The position numbers were made by a program, and so were the translations under genes. From Acidimicrobiaceae bacterium (GTDB lineage: Bacteria; Actinomycetota; Acidimicrobiia; Acidimicrobiales; Bog-793), in NCBI GenBank assembly GCA_025463965.1, contig JAODBN010000039.1, positions 1-13,224 on the forward strand: a stretch of 13,224 nucleotides of DNA, given 5' to 3'. Below the pieces are notes generated by a model that was not told the DNA's origin, ran no database searches, and worked only from the letters and a program-made list of their open reading frames with translations. Shown here in pieces: positions 6,302 through 13,224 of the stretch. Every line of letters begins with the position of its first letter. Positions within the stretch are counted from its first letter, which is position 1.

Positions 6302-7111
6302 ATGTCCCAGCTCGTGGCCCGCACGGGCGTTCGCGCCGCGACCATCCGCTACTACCTCGCGAACGGTCTCCTGCCGCCGCCCGTCAAGGCGGCGAGCAAC
6401 CGTTTCCTCTACGACGAGCGCCATGTCGAGCTCGTACGCCTGGTGCGACTGCTGCGCGAGCGCCGTCACCTCACGCTCGAGGCGATCGCCGGGCTGCTCC
6501 CCGATCTCCTGCCGGACCTGCTCGGGCGTCCACAGGGACGCGGCGTCTTCCGCCCCGAGATGTGGAGCCGGCTGCTGAAGTCGCACTCGGAGTCGGCCGC
6601 CGCCGAGCTCGCCGCGGCCCGGGTCCTGCAAGCGGGGCTGGCGGCCTTTGCCCGGCACGGGTACTCCGAGGTGACGATCGACGACGTCTGCCGGGCGGCG
6701 GGCATCGCCAAGGGCTCCTTCTATCGTCACTTCGCCTCGAAGGAGGACCTGTTCTTCGCGGCGGCCCGTGCTGCCGGTGCGGCGCTGGCTGCGCGGCTCG
6801 CCACGGCGCTCGCCGGCGGGTCTGCCGTGGTCGAGGGCAACGAGGCCCTGCTCGCCGATGCCGCAGCACCCGAGATCGGGATCGTCCTCGACTTGGCCTC
6901 GCTCGCGGCCCGGCAACGCTCTTGCGCCCCCGAGGTTCTGGACGAGGTGCTGGCCCGGGTCACTGCCGCCGTCCGGGCGAGCTTGCCCGCAAGCCAGCAA
7001 GCTGTTGCGTCGGGCCTCGTCTCCTCGGCACTAGGGGCCGCCCTCTCGCGTCTTGCCGTCCCGCCGACGCCCCTCGTCGTGGCCGCCGCGGAGTCGGCTT
7101 CTGACGACTGA
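6302..7111 (+). CDS. Transcriptional regulator, fusion of a MerR-type and a TetR-type DNA-binding domain
   Basis: A 269-residue protein with two DNA-binding domains in one continuous frame. Residues 1-70 are MerR-like: SQLVARTGVRAATIRYYLANGLLPPP is the helix-turn-helix with the hallmark IRYY, then RFLYDERHVELVRLVRLLRERRHLTLEAIAGLL. Residues 101-155 are TetR-like: VLQAGLAAFARHGYSEVTIDDVCRAAGIAKGSFYRHFASKEDLF, matching the usual A-G-x-x-KGsfYrHF-skedL recognition helix. The last 115 residues are an Ala-rich helical ligand or dimer domain, a little shorter than usual for TetR. ATG 6302 begins exactly at the MerR fold; frame extension to 6080 would lie over degV. No Shine-Dalgarno is evident, so translation may be leaderless. 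Targets are unknown; degV (divergent) and the dxs operon (219 bases downstream) are the nearest candidates. Confidence 0.88.
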   Translation: MSQLVARTGVRAATIRYYLANGLLPPPVKAASNRFLYDERHVELVRLVRLLRERRHLTLEAIAGLLPDLLPDLLGRPQGRGVFRPEMWSRLLKSHSESAAAELAAARVLQAGLAAFARHGYSEVTIDDVCRAAGIAKGSFYRHFASKEDLFFAAARAAGAALAARLATALAGGSAVVEGNEALLADAAAPEIGIVLDLASLAARQRSCAPEVLDEVLARVTAAVRASLPASQQAVASGLVSSALGAALSRLAVPPTPLVVAAAESASDD

Positions 7112-7142
7112 GCAGATGCTGGGGTGGTCTGGCCCCCCGTCG

Positions 7143-7171
7143 TTGACTCGGGGTGGGCCTTCTGCGAGGAT
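7143..7171 (+). promoter_or_regulatory. Candidate promoter of the dxs-hpnCDE operon
   Basis: TTGACT at 7143-7148 matches five of six bases of the -35 consensus. After a 17-base spacer, GAGGAT (7166-7171) offers the A at position 2 and T at position 6 that actinobacterial -10 elements keep. Transcription would begin near 7178 and leave a leader of about 150 bases before the dxs GTG. The -35 is good and the -10 modest. This is the only promoter-like site I found in 7112-7330. Confidence 0.4.
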
Positions 7172-7228
7172 GAATACGAACAGCTCCACTGACCGGCTGG
7201 TCATCGCAACTTCGCATGAGGTGCCCGA

Positions 7229-7248
7229 GCGACCGAGAGACCGGTCGC
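7229..7248 (+). other. Hairpin in the untranslated leader upstream of dxs
   Basis: GCGACCG (7229-7235) pairs with CGGTCGC (7242-7248) around the 6-base loop AGAGAC. It is 118 bases past the regulator stop and 82 bases before the dxs start, downstream of the candidate promoter. No T-run follows, so termination of the regulator transcript is possible but not obvious. I recognised no riboswitch core in the leader. Confidence 0.35.
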
Positions 7249-7330
7249 CGGGGTGATGGCGCCCGGCTCGGCCCCGCGGTCTTCGGCCCGGGTCGAATGT
7301 GGGAAGCACCGACCGGAGGAGGGATAGAGG

Positions 7331-9364
7331 GTGGACGAGCCTGTAGTTGCCGACTACCCGATCCTCGGCCGGATTTCCTCGCCGGCTGACGTCAAGGGCC
7401 TCGACCTCGACGAGTGCGCGTCCCTTGCGGCCGAGTGCCGGCGATTCGTGGTGGACGCGGTGTCGCGGACAGGCGGGCACCTCGGCTCGAACCTTGGCGC
7501 TGTCGAGGCGACGATCGCCCTTCACCGCGTCTTCGACTCGCCCCGCGACGTGCTGCTCTTCGACACCGGCCACCAGTCCTACGTTCACAAGCTGCTCACC
7601 GGGCGCCAGGAGCGCTTCGCCAGCCTTCGTCAGGAGGGCGGCCTCTCCGGGTACCCGAGCCGTTCGGAGTCGGCCCACGACTGGATCGAGAACAGCCACG
7701 CGTCGACGGCGCTCAGCTACGCCCACGGAATTGCCACCGCGTTCGCCCGCACCGGTCAGGAGAAGCGGCGAGTCGTCGCTCTCGTCGGAGACGGAGCGCT
7801 GACCGGTGGCATGGCCTACGAGGCGCTGAACAACCTCGGTCACGGCGAGGCTCGGGTGTGCATCGTGCTCAACGACAACGGCCGGAGCTACGCCCCGACG
7901 GTGTCCAAGCTCTCCGAGTCGCTCACCCAGCTCCGTCTCAACCCCTCTTACGGGGCGATCCGCTCGAAGGTCGTCCGGGCGCTCGACGACATCCCCGGCG
8001 TCGGCCAGCTCGCCGGCCAATCCCTGAGAAGCCTCACCTCGGCGCTCCGTGAGCTCGTCGAGCCGCACGTCTTCTTCGAGGCCCTCGGCATCCGTTACCT
8101 CGGCCCGATCGACGGCCACGACGTCGGGGTGCTCGAGCACGCCCTGGAGAAGGCCGCCCGCTATCCCGGTCCGATCGTCCTGCACGTGCTCACCCGCAAG
8201 GGCAGGGGCTACGGACCGGCCGAGGCTGACGAGATCCAGTGCCTCCACGACCTGAAGGCCCAGCCCAACCTGGCGACTCCCAACCGCGTCGGCGACCGCG
8301 GGGCACTGGCCGTCGGTCCCCGTTCGACCGAGGCCAGCTACACCGAGGCCTTCTCCAAGGCCCTCCTCGAAGTCGGATCCCGCGATCCCACCGTCGTCGC
8401 GGTCACCGCGGCGATGCCGGGCCCGACCGGGCTGCTTCCCTTCGAGGCGCGGCACCCCGAGCGCTTCGTCGACGTCGGCATCGCCGAGAGCCACGCGATG
8501 ACCGCGGCGGCAGGGATGGCGATGGCCGGCCTGCGCCCGATCGTGGCGATCTACTCGACGTTCCTCTCGCGTTGCTTCGACCAGCAGAACCTGGACGTCG
8601 GACTGCACCGGGCGCCGGTCGTGGTCTGCGCCGACCGTGCGGGGATCACCGGAGACGACGGCCCCTCGCACCACGGGATCCTCGACATGGTGCTCGGGCT
8701 CGCGGTCCCCGGTTTGACCGTTCTCGCCCCCTCCGAGCCGGCGGAGCTCGCGCCCATGCTGGACGCGGCGCTGGCGCTCGACGGCCCGGCGCTCATCCGG
8801 TACCCCAAGACCCCGGGCCCCGCCCACCTCGGCGCTCCCGGCCACGGGCTTCGCGCCCGGGTCCTGCGAGAGGGTGGCGACCGGGTGGTCCTCGTCGGCG
8901 TGGGCAAGCTCGCCAAGGCGGCGCTGGACGCTGCCGAGATCCTCGCGCGAGAGGGTGTCGAGGTAACCGTGATCGACCCGCGCGTCGTGCGTCCGCTCGA
9001 CCCGATGCTGGTAGAGCGGGCCGCCGCGGCAGACCTCGTCGTCACCGCCGAAGACGGTCTTGTCCACGGGGGGGCCGGCGCCTACCTCGCAGACCAGGTC
9101 GACGCGCGCGCCGCGGCCGAACAGGTGCGCGGGCCGCTTGTCGTGCGCCTCGGCGTGCCGACGACCTTCCTTCCCCACGGCAAGCCGGACGTCATCCTTG
9201 CCCGCCTCGGCCTGGACGCCGCGGGCATTGCCGCGTCGACTGTGGCCGGGCTCGAGCGAGCGGGTCGGATCGGCATCGGCACGGCCCGAGAGGCCCCCGA
9301 GCGGGCCGCTGCCGGCTCCGGCGGCGGGGTCGGGAGCGGCTCACGAGGCCGAGTGGCCCGATGA
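7331..9364 (+). CDS. dxs: 1-deoxy-D-xylulose-5-phosphate synthase (divergent, hopanoid-operon copy)
   Basis: Thiamine-diphosphate enzyme that joins pyruvate and glyceraldehyde 3-phosphate with loss of CO2, the entry step of the MEP isoprenoid pathway. Visible features in 677 residues: SRTGGHLGSNLG with catalytic-type His50, GHQSYVHKLLTGR, NSHASTALSYA, the thiamine motif GDGAL (153-157) to NDN (181-183), GPIDGHD at 258-264, RKGRGYGPAE, DVGIAESHA with catalytic Glu386, YSTFLSRCFDQ, and DRAGITGDDGPSHHG. The motif normally reads E-Q-H-A; here it is E-S-H-A. Length exceeds the usual 620-640 mainly through a Gly/Ala/Arg-rich C-terminal tail (from about 641). GTG 7331 follows CGGAGGAGGG, an excellent ribosome site. 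The gene opens the operon and overlaps hpnC by four bases, so it probably raises precursor supply for hopanoids. A second housekeeping dxs may exist elsewhere. Confidence 0.94.
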   Translation: MDEPVVADYPILGRISSPADVKGLDLDECASLAAECRRFVVDAVSRTGGHLGSNLGAVEATIALHRVFDSPRDVLLFDTGHQSYVHKLLTGRQERFASLRQEGGLSGYPSRSESAHDWIENSHASTALSYAHGIATAFARTGQEKRRVVALVGDGALTGGMAYEALNNLGHGEARVCIVLNDNGRSYAPTVSKLSESLTQLRLNPSYGAIRSKVVRALDDIPGVGQLAGQSLRSLTSALRELVEPHVFFEALGIRYLGPIDGHDVGVLEHALEKAARYPGPIVLHVLTRKGRGYGPAEADEIQCLHDLKAQPNLATPNRVGDRGALAVGPRSTEASYTEAFSKALLEVGSRDPTVVAVTAAMPGPTGLLPFEARHPERFVDVGIAESHAMTAAAGMAMAGLRPIVAIYSTFLSRCFDQQNLDVGLHRAPVVVCADRAGITGDDGPSHHGILDMVLGLAVPGLTVLAPSEPAELAPMLDAALALDGPALIRYPKTPGPAHLGAPGHGLRARVLREGGDRVVLVGVGKLAKAALDAAEILAREGVEVTVIDPRVVRPLDPMLVERAAAADLVVTAEDGLVHGGAGAYLADQVDARAAAEQVRGPLVVRLGVPTTFLPHGKPDVILARLGLDAAGIAASTVAGLERAGRIGIGTAREAPERAAAGSGGGVGSGSRGRVAR

Positions 9365-10221
9365 GCGCTACCGCCCCCGCACTCGAGCAGGGGACGGTCC
9401 TCGCCAAGTCCCGTGACGAGAACTTCCCCGTCGCGCTTCGCTTGCTTCCCGCTGCTTCTCGCGAGCACCTGATGGCGATCTACGGCTACGCCCGCTTCGT
9501 CGACGACGTCGGCGACCTCGTCGGGGGCGATCGGCGCGCCCAGCTGGACTGGGTCGAAGAGGAGCTGGACCGGGCGTTCGCCGGCGAGGCCACCCACCCC
9601 GTCTTCGTCCGCCTCGGGAAGAGCGTGCTGGCCCTCCAGCTGGACCGCCAGCCCTTCTTGGACCTTCTGGCGGCGAATCGTCAGGACCAGGAGGTGGCCA
9701 CCTACCCGACCTGGGACAGCCTGGCCGACTACTGCCGACTTTCCGCCAACCCCGTGGGCCGGCTGGTGCTTGCCGTCTTCGGCTGCGCGGACGAGGTGGC
9801 CACAGCGCTCTCCGACGAGGTGTGCACCGGCCTCCAGCTGGTCGAGCACCTTCAGGACATCGCAGAGGACCACGAGGCCGGTCGCGTCTACCTGCCGGGC
9901 GAAGATCTGGCCCGCTTCGGCGTGATCGACGGAGAGCTCGCTGAGGCCTCGGCGACCCCGGCGCTGCGGCGGCTTGTGGCCTTCGAGGTGGGGCGCGCCC
10001 GAGGCCTTCTCCTTTCCGGCCTGCCGCTCATCGAGCGCTGCCCGGGCAGCGCTCGACTGGCTCTTGCCGGCTTCGTGGGGGGCGGACTCGCTCAGCTCGA
10101 GGCGATCGAGCGGGTCGGCTACGACGTCCTCGGGCACGCGGCAAAGGCGAGCAAAGCTGCCGTTCTTCGCCACGCCGCCCGTGCGCTGGCCGGAAAGCCG
10201 CGTCGCGAGGGCCTCCAGTGA
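9361..10221 (+). CDS. hpnC: Hydroxysqualene synthase (squalene synthase-like, HpnC)
   Basis: Member of the trans-isoprenyl diphosphate head-to-head synthase family; HpnC converts presqualene diphosphate to hydroxysqualene. The 286 residues contain DENFPVALRLLP at 19-30, the first metal motif DDVGD at 48-52 in YGYARFVDDVGD, the SANPVGRLVLAVFG segment at 128-141, and the second acidic motif LQDIAED at 164-170 before AGRVYLPGEDL. The order and spacing fit squalene/phytoene synthases. Assignment to HpnC rather than HpnD rests on NFPVALRLLP, VGRLVLAVFG, and its place ahead of a second homologue, the usual hpnC-hpnD-hpnE order. ATG 9361 overlaps the dxs stop in ATGA, and its own TGA overlaps the next start, so translation is coupled on both sides. 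A swap with HpnD is the main alternative. Confidence 0.93.
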   Translation: MSATAPALEQGTVLAKSRDENFPVALRLLPAASREHLMAIYGYARFVDDVGDLVGGDRRAQLDWVEEELDRAFAGEATHPVFVRLGKSVLALQLDRQPFLDLLAANRQDQEVATYPTWDSLADYCRLSANPVGRLVLAVFGCADEVATALSDEVCTGLQLVEHLQDIAEDHEAGRVYLPGEDLARFGVIDGELAEASATPALRRLVAFEVGRARGLLLSGLPLIERCPGSARLALAGFVGGGLAQLEAIERVGYDVLGHAAKASKAAVLRHAARALAGKPRREGLQ

Positions 10222-11069
10222 GCGATCTGGCCCTCGCCTACGCCCGCTGCGAGGAGATCACTGGGGCCGAGGCGCGCAACTTTTCCTACGGCATTCGCCT
10301 GCTGCCAACGGCCAAGCGCCAGTCGATGTCCGCGCTCTACGCATTCGCCCGTCGCGTCGACGACGTCGGCGACGGCCCGCTCCCGGCGACCGAAAAACTC
10401 GCCGCGCTGGCATCGCTTCGCGCCGATCTTGAGGCGACGGCAGCAGGAAGGCCACCGGCCGCGGACCCGGTGCTGGTCGCCCTCGCCGACACCTTGGGCC
10501 GTTTCGCCGTGCCGCTCGGTGCCCTGCAAGAGCTCATCACCGGCTGTGAGATGGACTGCCGCCAGCAGCGCTACGAGACCTACGAGGAGCTCGTGGTCTA
10601 CTGCCGCTACGTCGCGGGCTCGATCGGGCGTTGCTCGCTCGGCATCTTCGGGTCATCCTCGGAGGCGGCGCCAGCCCTGTCGGACACGCTCGGCGTGGCG
10701 CTGCAGATCACCAACATCCTTCGCGACGTCCTCGAGGATCGCGACGTCATGGGCCGGGTCTATCTTCCGGCCGAGGACCTCCGGCGCTTCGGCTGCAGCG
10801 AGGACGCCCGGGGCTCGCGCGAGGCGCTTGCCGAGCTGGTTCGCTTCGAGGCGAGTCGTGCAGAGTCCGCCTATTCGGAGGGACTCGCCCTGCTCGACCT
10901 GATCGATCGGCGCTCGCGGGCCTGCGTCGGAGCGATGGCGGGCATCTATCGCCGGCTCCTCTCCCGCATCGAGGCCGAGCCTCTCGCGGTGCTGGAGCGG
11001 CGGGTTTCGCTTCCTAGCTGGGAGAAGGCCTGGGTGGCGGCCCGCAGCCTTGCCGGGGCCCGAGCATGA
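10218..11069 (+). CDS. hpnD: Presqualene diphosphate synthase (HpnD)
   Basis: Joins two farnesyl diphosphates into presqualene diphosphate, the substrate of HpnC. In 283 residues the family motifs are clear: NFSYGIRLLP at 21-30, YAFARRVDDVGDG with the metal motif DDVGD at 48-52, CEMDCRQQRYETYEEL at 110-125 (the usual M-D...Y-t-eL flap), YCRYVAGSIGR at 128-138, and ALQITNILRDVLED at 161-174 with the second acidic motif, then GRVYLPAEDL. The last motif is closer to phytoene/presqualene synthases than the HpnC one, which supports the HpnD call. The GTG start at 10218 sits inside GTGA shared with the hpnC stop, so no separate ribosome site is needed. Phytoene synthase is the alternative, but the hpnC and hpnE neighbours argue for squalene. 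Confidence 0.93.
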   Translation: MSDLALAYARCEEITGAEARNFSYGIRLLPTAKRQSMSALYAFARRVDDVGDGPLPATEKLAALASLRADLEATAAGRPPAADPVLVALADTLGRFAVPLGALQELITGCEMDCRQQRYETYEELVVYCRYVAGSIGRCSLGIFGSSSEAAPALSDTLGVALQITNILRDVLEDRDVMGRVYLPAEDLRRFGCSEDARGSREALAELVRFEASRAESAYSEGLALLDLIDRRSRACVGAMAGIYRRLLSRIEAEPLAVLERRVSLPSWEKAWVAARSLAGARA

Positions 11070-12466
11070 GCCGCACGCGTAGCGCGGCCGCGCACGTCGT
11101 CGTGGTCGGAGGCGGCCTCGCCGGCCTCTCCGCGGCCGTCGCGTGCACCGACGCCGGCGCCCGGGTGACGCTGCTCGAGGGGCGCCCGCGTTTCGGTGGC
11201 GCCACGTGGTCCTTCGAGCGCAAGGGTCTTGCCTTCGACAACGGCCAGCACGTCTATCTGCGGTGTTGCACCGCCTACCGGCGCTTCCTCGCCCGGCTCG
11301 GAACCGAAGCGGACGCACCGTTGCAAGAGCGTCTCGAGCTACCGGTGATCGCGCCCTCGGCCTCCGGGCCGGTCACCGCCTGGATCCGCCGCGGTCGTCT
11401 GCCGGCGCCGCTGCATCTCTTGCCGTCCCTGTTGGCCTACCGCCATCTGCCGATCGCAGACCGCCTCCGCCTCGGCGCAGCGGTGCGAGCGCTGCTGGCG
11501 CTGCGCGCCGGTGATCCGCTCGACCAAGAGACCTTCGGCTCGTTCCTCGCCCGCCACGGCCAGCGGCAGAGCGCGATCTCCGGGTTGTTCGACCTGATCA
11601 CCCTGCCCACCGTGAACGTCCGCTCGGACGAAGCCTCCCTCAGCCTCGGTGCCAAGGTGTTCAGGACCGGCATCCTCGGCGAAGCGGACGCCGCCGATCT
11701 CGGCTGGGCACGCGTGCCGCTTTCGCGCCTGCACGTCGACCCGGCCGTCGCCCTGCTCGAGCGCGCCGGCGCAACAGTGCGTCGCAAGGCGAAGGTGGAG
11801 AAGCTCGAGGTCTCCTCAATGACCGGCGAGCTGCCCGCGGTGCTCGTGGACGGCGAACGGCTCGAGGCCGATGCTCTCGTGCTGGCGGTCCCGCACGAGG
11901 CCGCCGCGGAGCTGCTGCCGCCGGGCGGAGCCGTCGAGCCTTCGGCCCTGCGCGGCCTGGGCAACTCCCCGATCATCGACGTTCACCTGGTCTACGACCG
12001 CAAGGTTCTCGACCATCCGGTCGCCGCCGGCCTGCGCTCGCCAGTGCAGTTCGTCTTCGACCGCACCCAGGCCGCGGGGCTCGACCCGTCCGAGGGCCAG
12101 TGTCTCGCCGTGTCGGTCTCGGGAGCAGATGCCGAGCAGGGAGAGCGACCCGAGGTGCTGATCGAGCGCTACCAAGGAGCCCTTGCCGAGCTGCTCCCCG
12201 CGGCTCGCTCAGCACGCGTCGTGGACGCCGTCGTCAGCCGCGAGCACGCGGCCACCTTCCGCGGCGTTCCCGGGACGGCCCGGCTCCGGCCGGGCCCCGA
12301 GAGCGGCTTTACCAACGTCTTCCTGGCCGGATCGTGGACCGACACCGGCTGGCCTGCGACCATGGAGGGCGCCGTCCGCAGCGGTGTGGTCGCCTCGTCC
12401 TTTGCACTGCACGCCGTCGGAACACACCGCGGCGTACCCGAGCTCCCCGAAGGGGTGGTGGCGTGA
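11066..12466 (+). CDS. hpnE: Hydroxysqualene dehydroxylase, FAD-dependent (HpnE)
   Basis: Removes the hydroxyl of hydroxysqualene by reduction to give squalene, completing the HpnCDE route that replaces a single squalene synthase. The 466 residues belong to the flavin amine oxidase/phytoene desaturase superfamily: the FAD-binding VVVGGGLAGLSAA at 12-24, the acidic residue at Glu38 ending the second strand, GGATWSF, and DNGQHVYLRCC at 58-68, a strong HpnE marker. The C-terminal FAD segment is FLAGSWTDTGWPATMEGAVRSG (419-440). Between them lie ITLPTVNV and a variable substrate domain. The ATG start at 11066 overlaps the hpnD stop in ATGA. In hopanoid producers this protein was once annotated as a squalene-associated desaturase; a carotenoid desaturase is less likely given the neighbours. 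It is cytosolic or loosely membrane-bound. Confidence 0.95.
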   Translation: MSRTRSAAAHVVVVGGGLAGLSAAVACTDAGARVTLLEGRPRFGGATWSFERKGLAFDNGQHVYLRCCTAYRRFLARLGTEADAPLQERLELPVIAPSASGPVTAWIRRGRLPAPLHLLPSLLAYRHLPIADRLRLGAAVRALLALRAGDPLDQETFGSFLARHGQRQSAISGLFDLITLPTVNVRSDEASLSLGAKVFRTGILGEADAADLGWARVPLSRLHVDPAVALLERAGATVRRKAKVEKLEVSSMTGELPAVLVDGERLEADALVLAVPHEAAAELLPPGGAVEPSALRGLGNSPIIDVHLVYDRKVLDHPVAAGLRSPVQFVFDRTQAAGLDPSEGQCLAVSVSGADAEQGERPEVLIERYQGALAELLPAARSARVVDAVVSREHAATFRGVPGTARLRPGPESGFTNVFLAGSWTDTGWPATMEGAVRSGVVASSFALHAVGTHRGVPELPEGVVA

Positions 12467-13224
12467 TTCCGACCCAGAGCGTGCCCGAGGTCCTCGGCCG
12501 CGCGAGGTCCCTCGTCGTGCCGGCCCTCCGGGCCGCTATCGACCGGCTCTCTCCCGAGCTTCGCCCCGCCGCCGAGTACCACCTCGGCTGGGCCGACGCG
12601 GACGGGGTCCCTATGGCGGGCGGAGGCGGAAAGGGTGTGCGCCCGGCGCTCGCCTTGTTGTCCGCCGAGGCCGTCGGAGCTCCCGGCATCGTCGGGGTTC
12701 CCGGGGGCGTCGCCATCGAGCTCGTTCACAACTTCTCTCTGATCCACGACGACGTGATCGACGGCGACGTCGAGCGCCGCCACCGTCCGACAGTGTGGGC
12801 GCTCTTCGGCATCGGCCGCGCCGTCATCGTTGGCGACGCCCTGCTCGCGCTTGCCCAGCAGGTGGTGCTCGATCCCGCGCTCGTGCTCGGACCGTTGGCG
12901 GACCTTGACGGCGCCTCGGGCGAGCGGGCAGCCAGGGTGATGGCCGATGCCACCGCCGCGATGATCGCCGGCCAGGCGCTCGACATGGCCTTCGAATCGG
13001 TCCCGAGCGTGGACGTCGAGGGCTGTCTTGCGATGGAGGCCGGAAAGACCGGCGCGCTACTCGGCTGCGCGGCGGCCATCGGGGCGGTCCTTGCCGGGGC
13101 ATCCGACGAGGTCGTTCGAGCGCTCGACTGCTTCGGGATGGAGCTCGGTCTCGCTTTTCAGGCGGTTGACGACCTGCTCGGAATCTGGGGGGACCCGGCG
13201 ACCACCGGCAAGCCTGCCTGGAGC
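12463..13224 (+). CDS. Polyprenyl diphosphate synthase (FPP/GGPP synthase type), N-terminal 254 residues; cut by the window end
   Basis: All-trans prenyl synthase that builds farnesyl or longer diphosphates from isopentenyl diphosphate. The frame is open to the last base, so roughly the last 80-100 residues are missing. Key parts: GGGGKGVRPAL at 53-63, the first Asp-rich motif LIHDDVID with Asp96, Asp97 and Asp100 followed by VERRHRPT, VGDALLALA at 123-131, Lys195 in AGKTGALLG, and FQAVDDLLGIWGD at 232-244. The second motif has DDLLG, lacking the third Asp of the usual DDxxD, with another Asp at 244. Phe91, five residues before the first motif, suggests a short product (C15-C20). GTG 12463 overlaps the hpnE stop in GTGA. 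In this operon it most likely makes the farnesyl diphosphate used by HpnD. Confidence 0.92.
   Translation, partial: MIPTQSVPEVLGRARSLVVPALRAAIDRLSPELRPAAEYHLGWADADGVPMAGGGGKGVRPALALLSAEAVGAPGIVGVPGGVAIELVHNFSLIHDDVIDGDVERRHRPTVWALFGIGRAVIVGDALLALAQQVVLDPALVLGPLADLDGASGERAARVMADATAAMIAGQALDMAFESVPSVDVEGCLAMEAGKTGALLGCAAAIGAVLAGASDEVVRALDCFGMELGLAFQAVDDLLGIWGDPATTGKPAWS

Noticed and set aside
7172..7330. Possible riboswitch in the dxs leader, for example a TPP sensor, since Dxs uses thiamine diphosphate
   Set aside because: I looked for the conserved CTGAGA and ACCTGA-type TPP elements and did not find them. Only one simple hairpin is present.
7031..9178. Very long open frame on the - strand (715 codons) opposite the regulator end and dxs
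   Set aside because: It is antisense to a clear dxs gene. Its translation is rich in Arg, Gly, Asp and His with no recognisable domain, as expected for a shadow frame in high-GC DNA.
8239..9360. A 374-codon upstream extension of the hpnC frame inside dxs
   Set aside because: The extension is Arg/Pro-rich and lies fully within dxs in another frame. ATG 9361 gives a normal full-length HpnC.
11066..12466. Carotenoid (phytoene) desaturase as the identity of HpnE
   Set aside because: The GQHVYLRCC and GSWTDTGWPATMEGA wording, the length and the hpnC-hpnD neighbours fit hydroxysqualene dehydroxylase better.
1..13224. Mobile elements, CRISPR arrays, tRNA or rRNA genes
   Set aside because: No transposase or integrase motifs, no spaced identical repeats, and no recognisable tRNA or rRNA segments were seen on reading the window.

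Overview
The window is high-GC DNA with dense, short-spaced genes, GTG starts and repeated 4-base stop/start overlaps. The proteins look actinobacterial: the deoxyxylulose-phosphate synthase shares wording such as NSHASTALSYA and NDNGRSYAP with mycobacterial enzymes, and the ABC-2 transporter pair is of a type common in Actinomycetota. My best guess is a soil or acidic-habitat actinomycete, possibly Acidimicrobiia. That placement is inference. I see no phage, transposon, plasmid, CRISPR, tRNA or rRNA sequence, and no gap between genes exceeds 300 bases.

Left part, + strand (1-1511): the 3' end of a probable secreted repeat protein, a terminator-like hairpin, then panB, the first committed enzyme of pantothenate and coenzyme A synthesis.

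Middle part, - strand (1530-6273): six genes read right to left. They are a DegV-family lipid-binding protein, a single-pass membrane protein with a RodZ-C-terminal-like outer domain, a SAM-dependent methyltransferase, a YbjQ-family small protein, and an ABC-2 exporter pair (ATPase then permease, overlapping by 8 bases). The permease and panB converge on a strong hairpin.

Right part, + strand (6302-13224): a one-polypeptide fusion of a MerR-type and a TetR-type DNA-binding domain, divergent from degV with only 28 bases between the chosen starts. After a 219-base leader region comes a tight operon: dxs, hpnC, hpnD, hpnE and a polyprenyl diphosphate synthase cut by the window end. Every junction in this operon is a 4-base ATGA or GTGA overlap. 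Together they supply isoprenoid precursor (Dxs), farnesyl-type diphosphate (the prenyl synthase) and squalene through presqualene diphosphate and hydroxysqualene (HpnD, HpnC, HpnE). This is the front half of a hopanoid cluster. Squalene-hopene cyclase and side-chain genes would be expected just beyond 13224.

I do not see a clearly new biological system. The items most worth a second look are the MerR-TetR fusion regulator, the Glu-Ser-His-Ala variant of the Dxs active-site motif, the divergent start region between degV and the regulator, and a hairpin that overlaps the ribosome binding site of the ABC ATPase.
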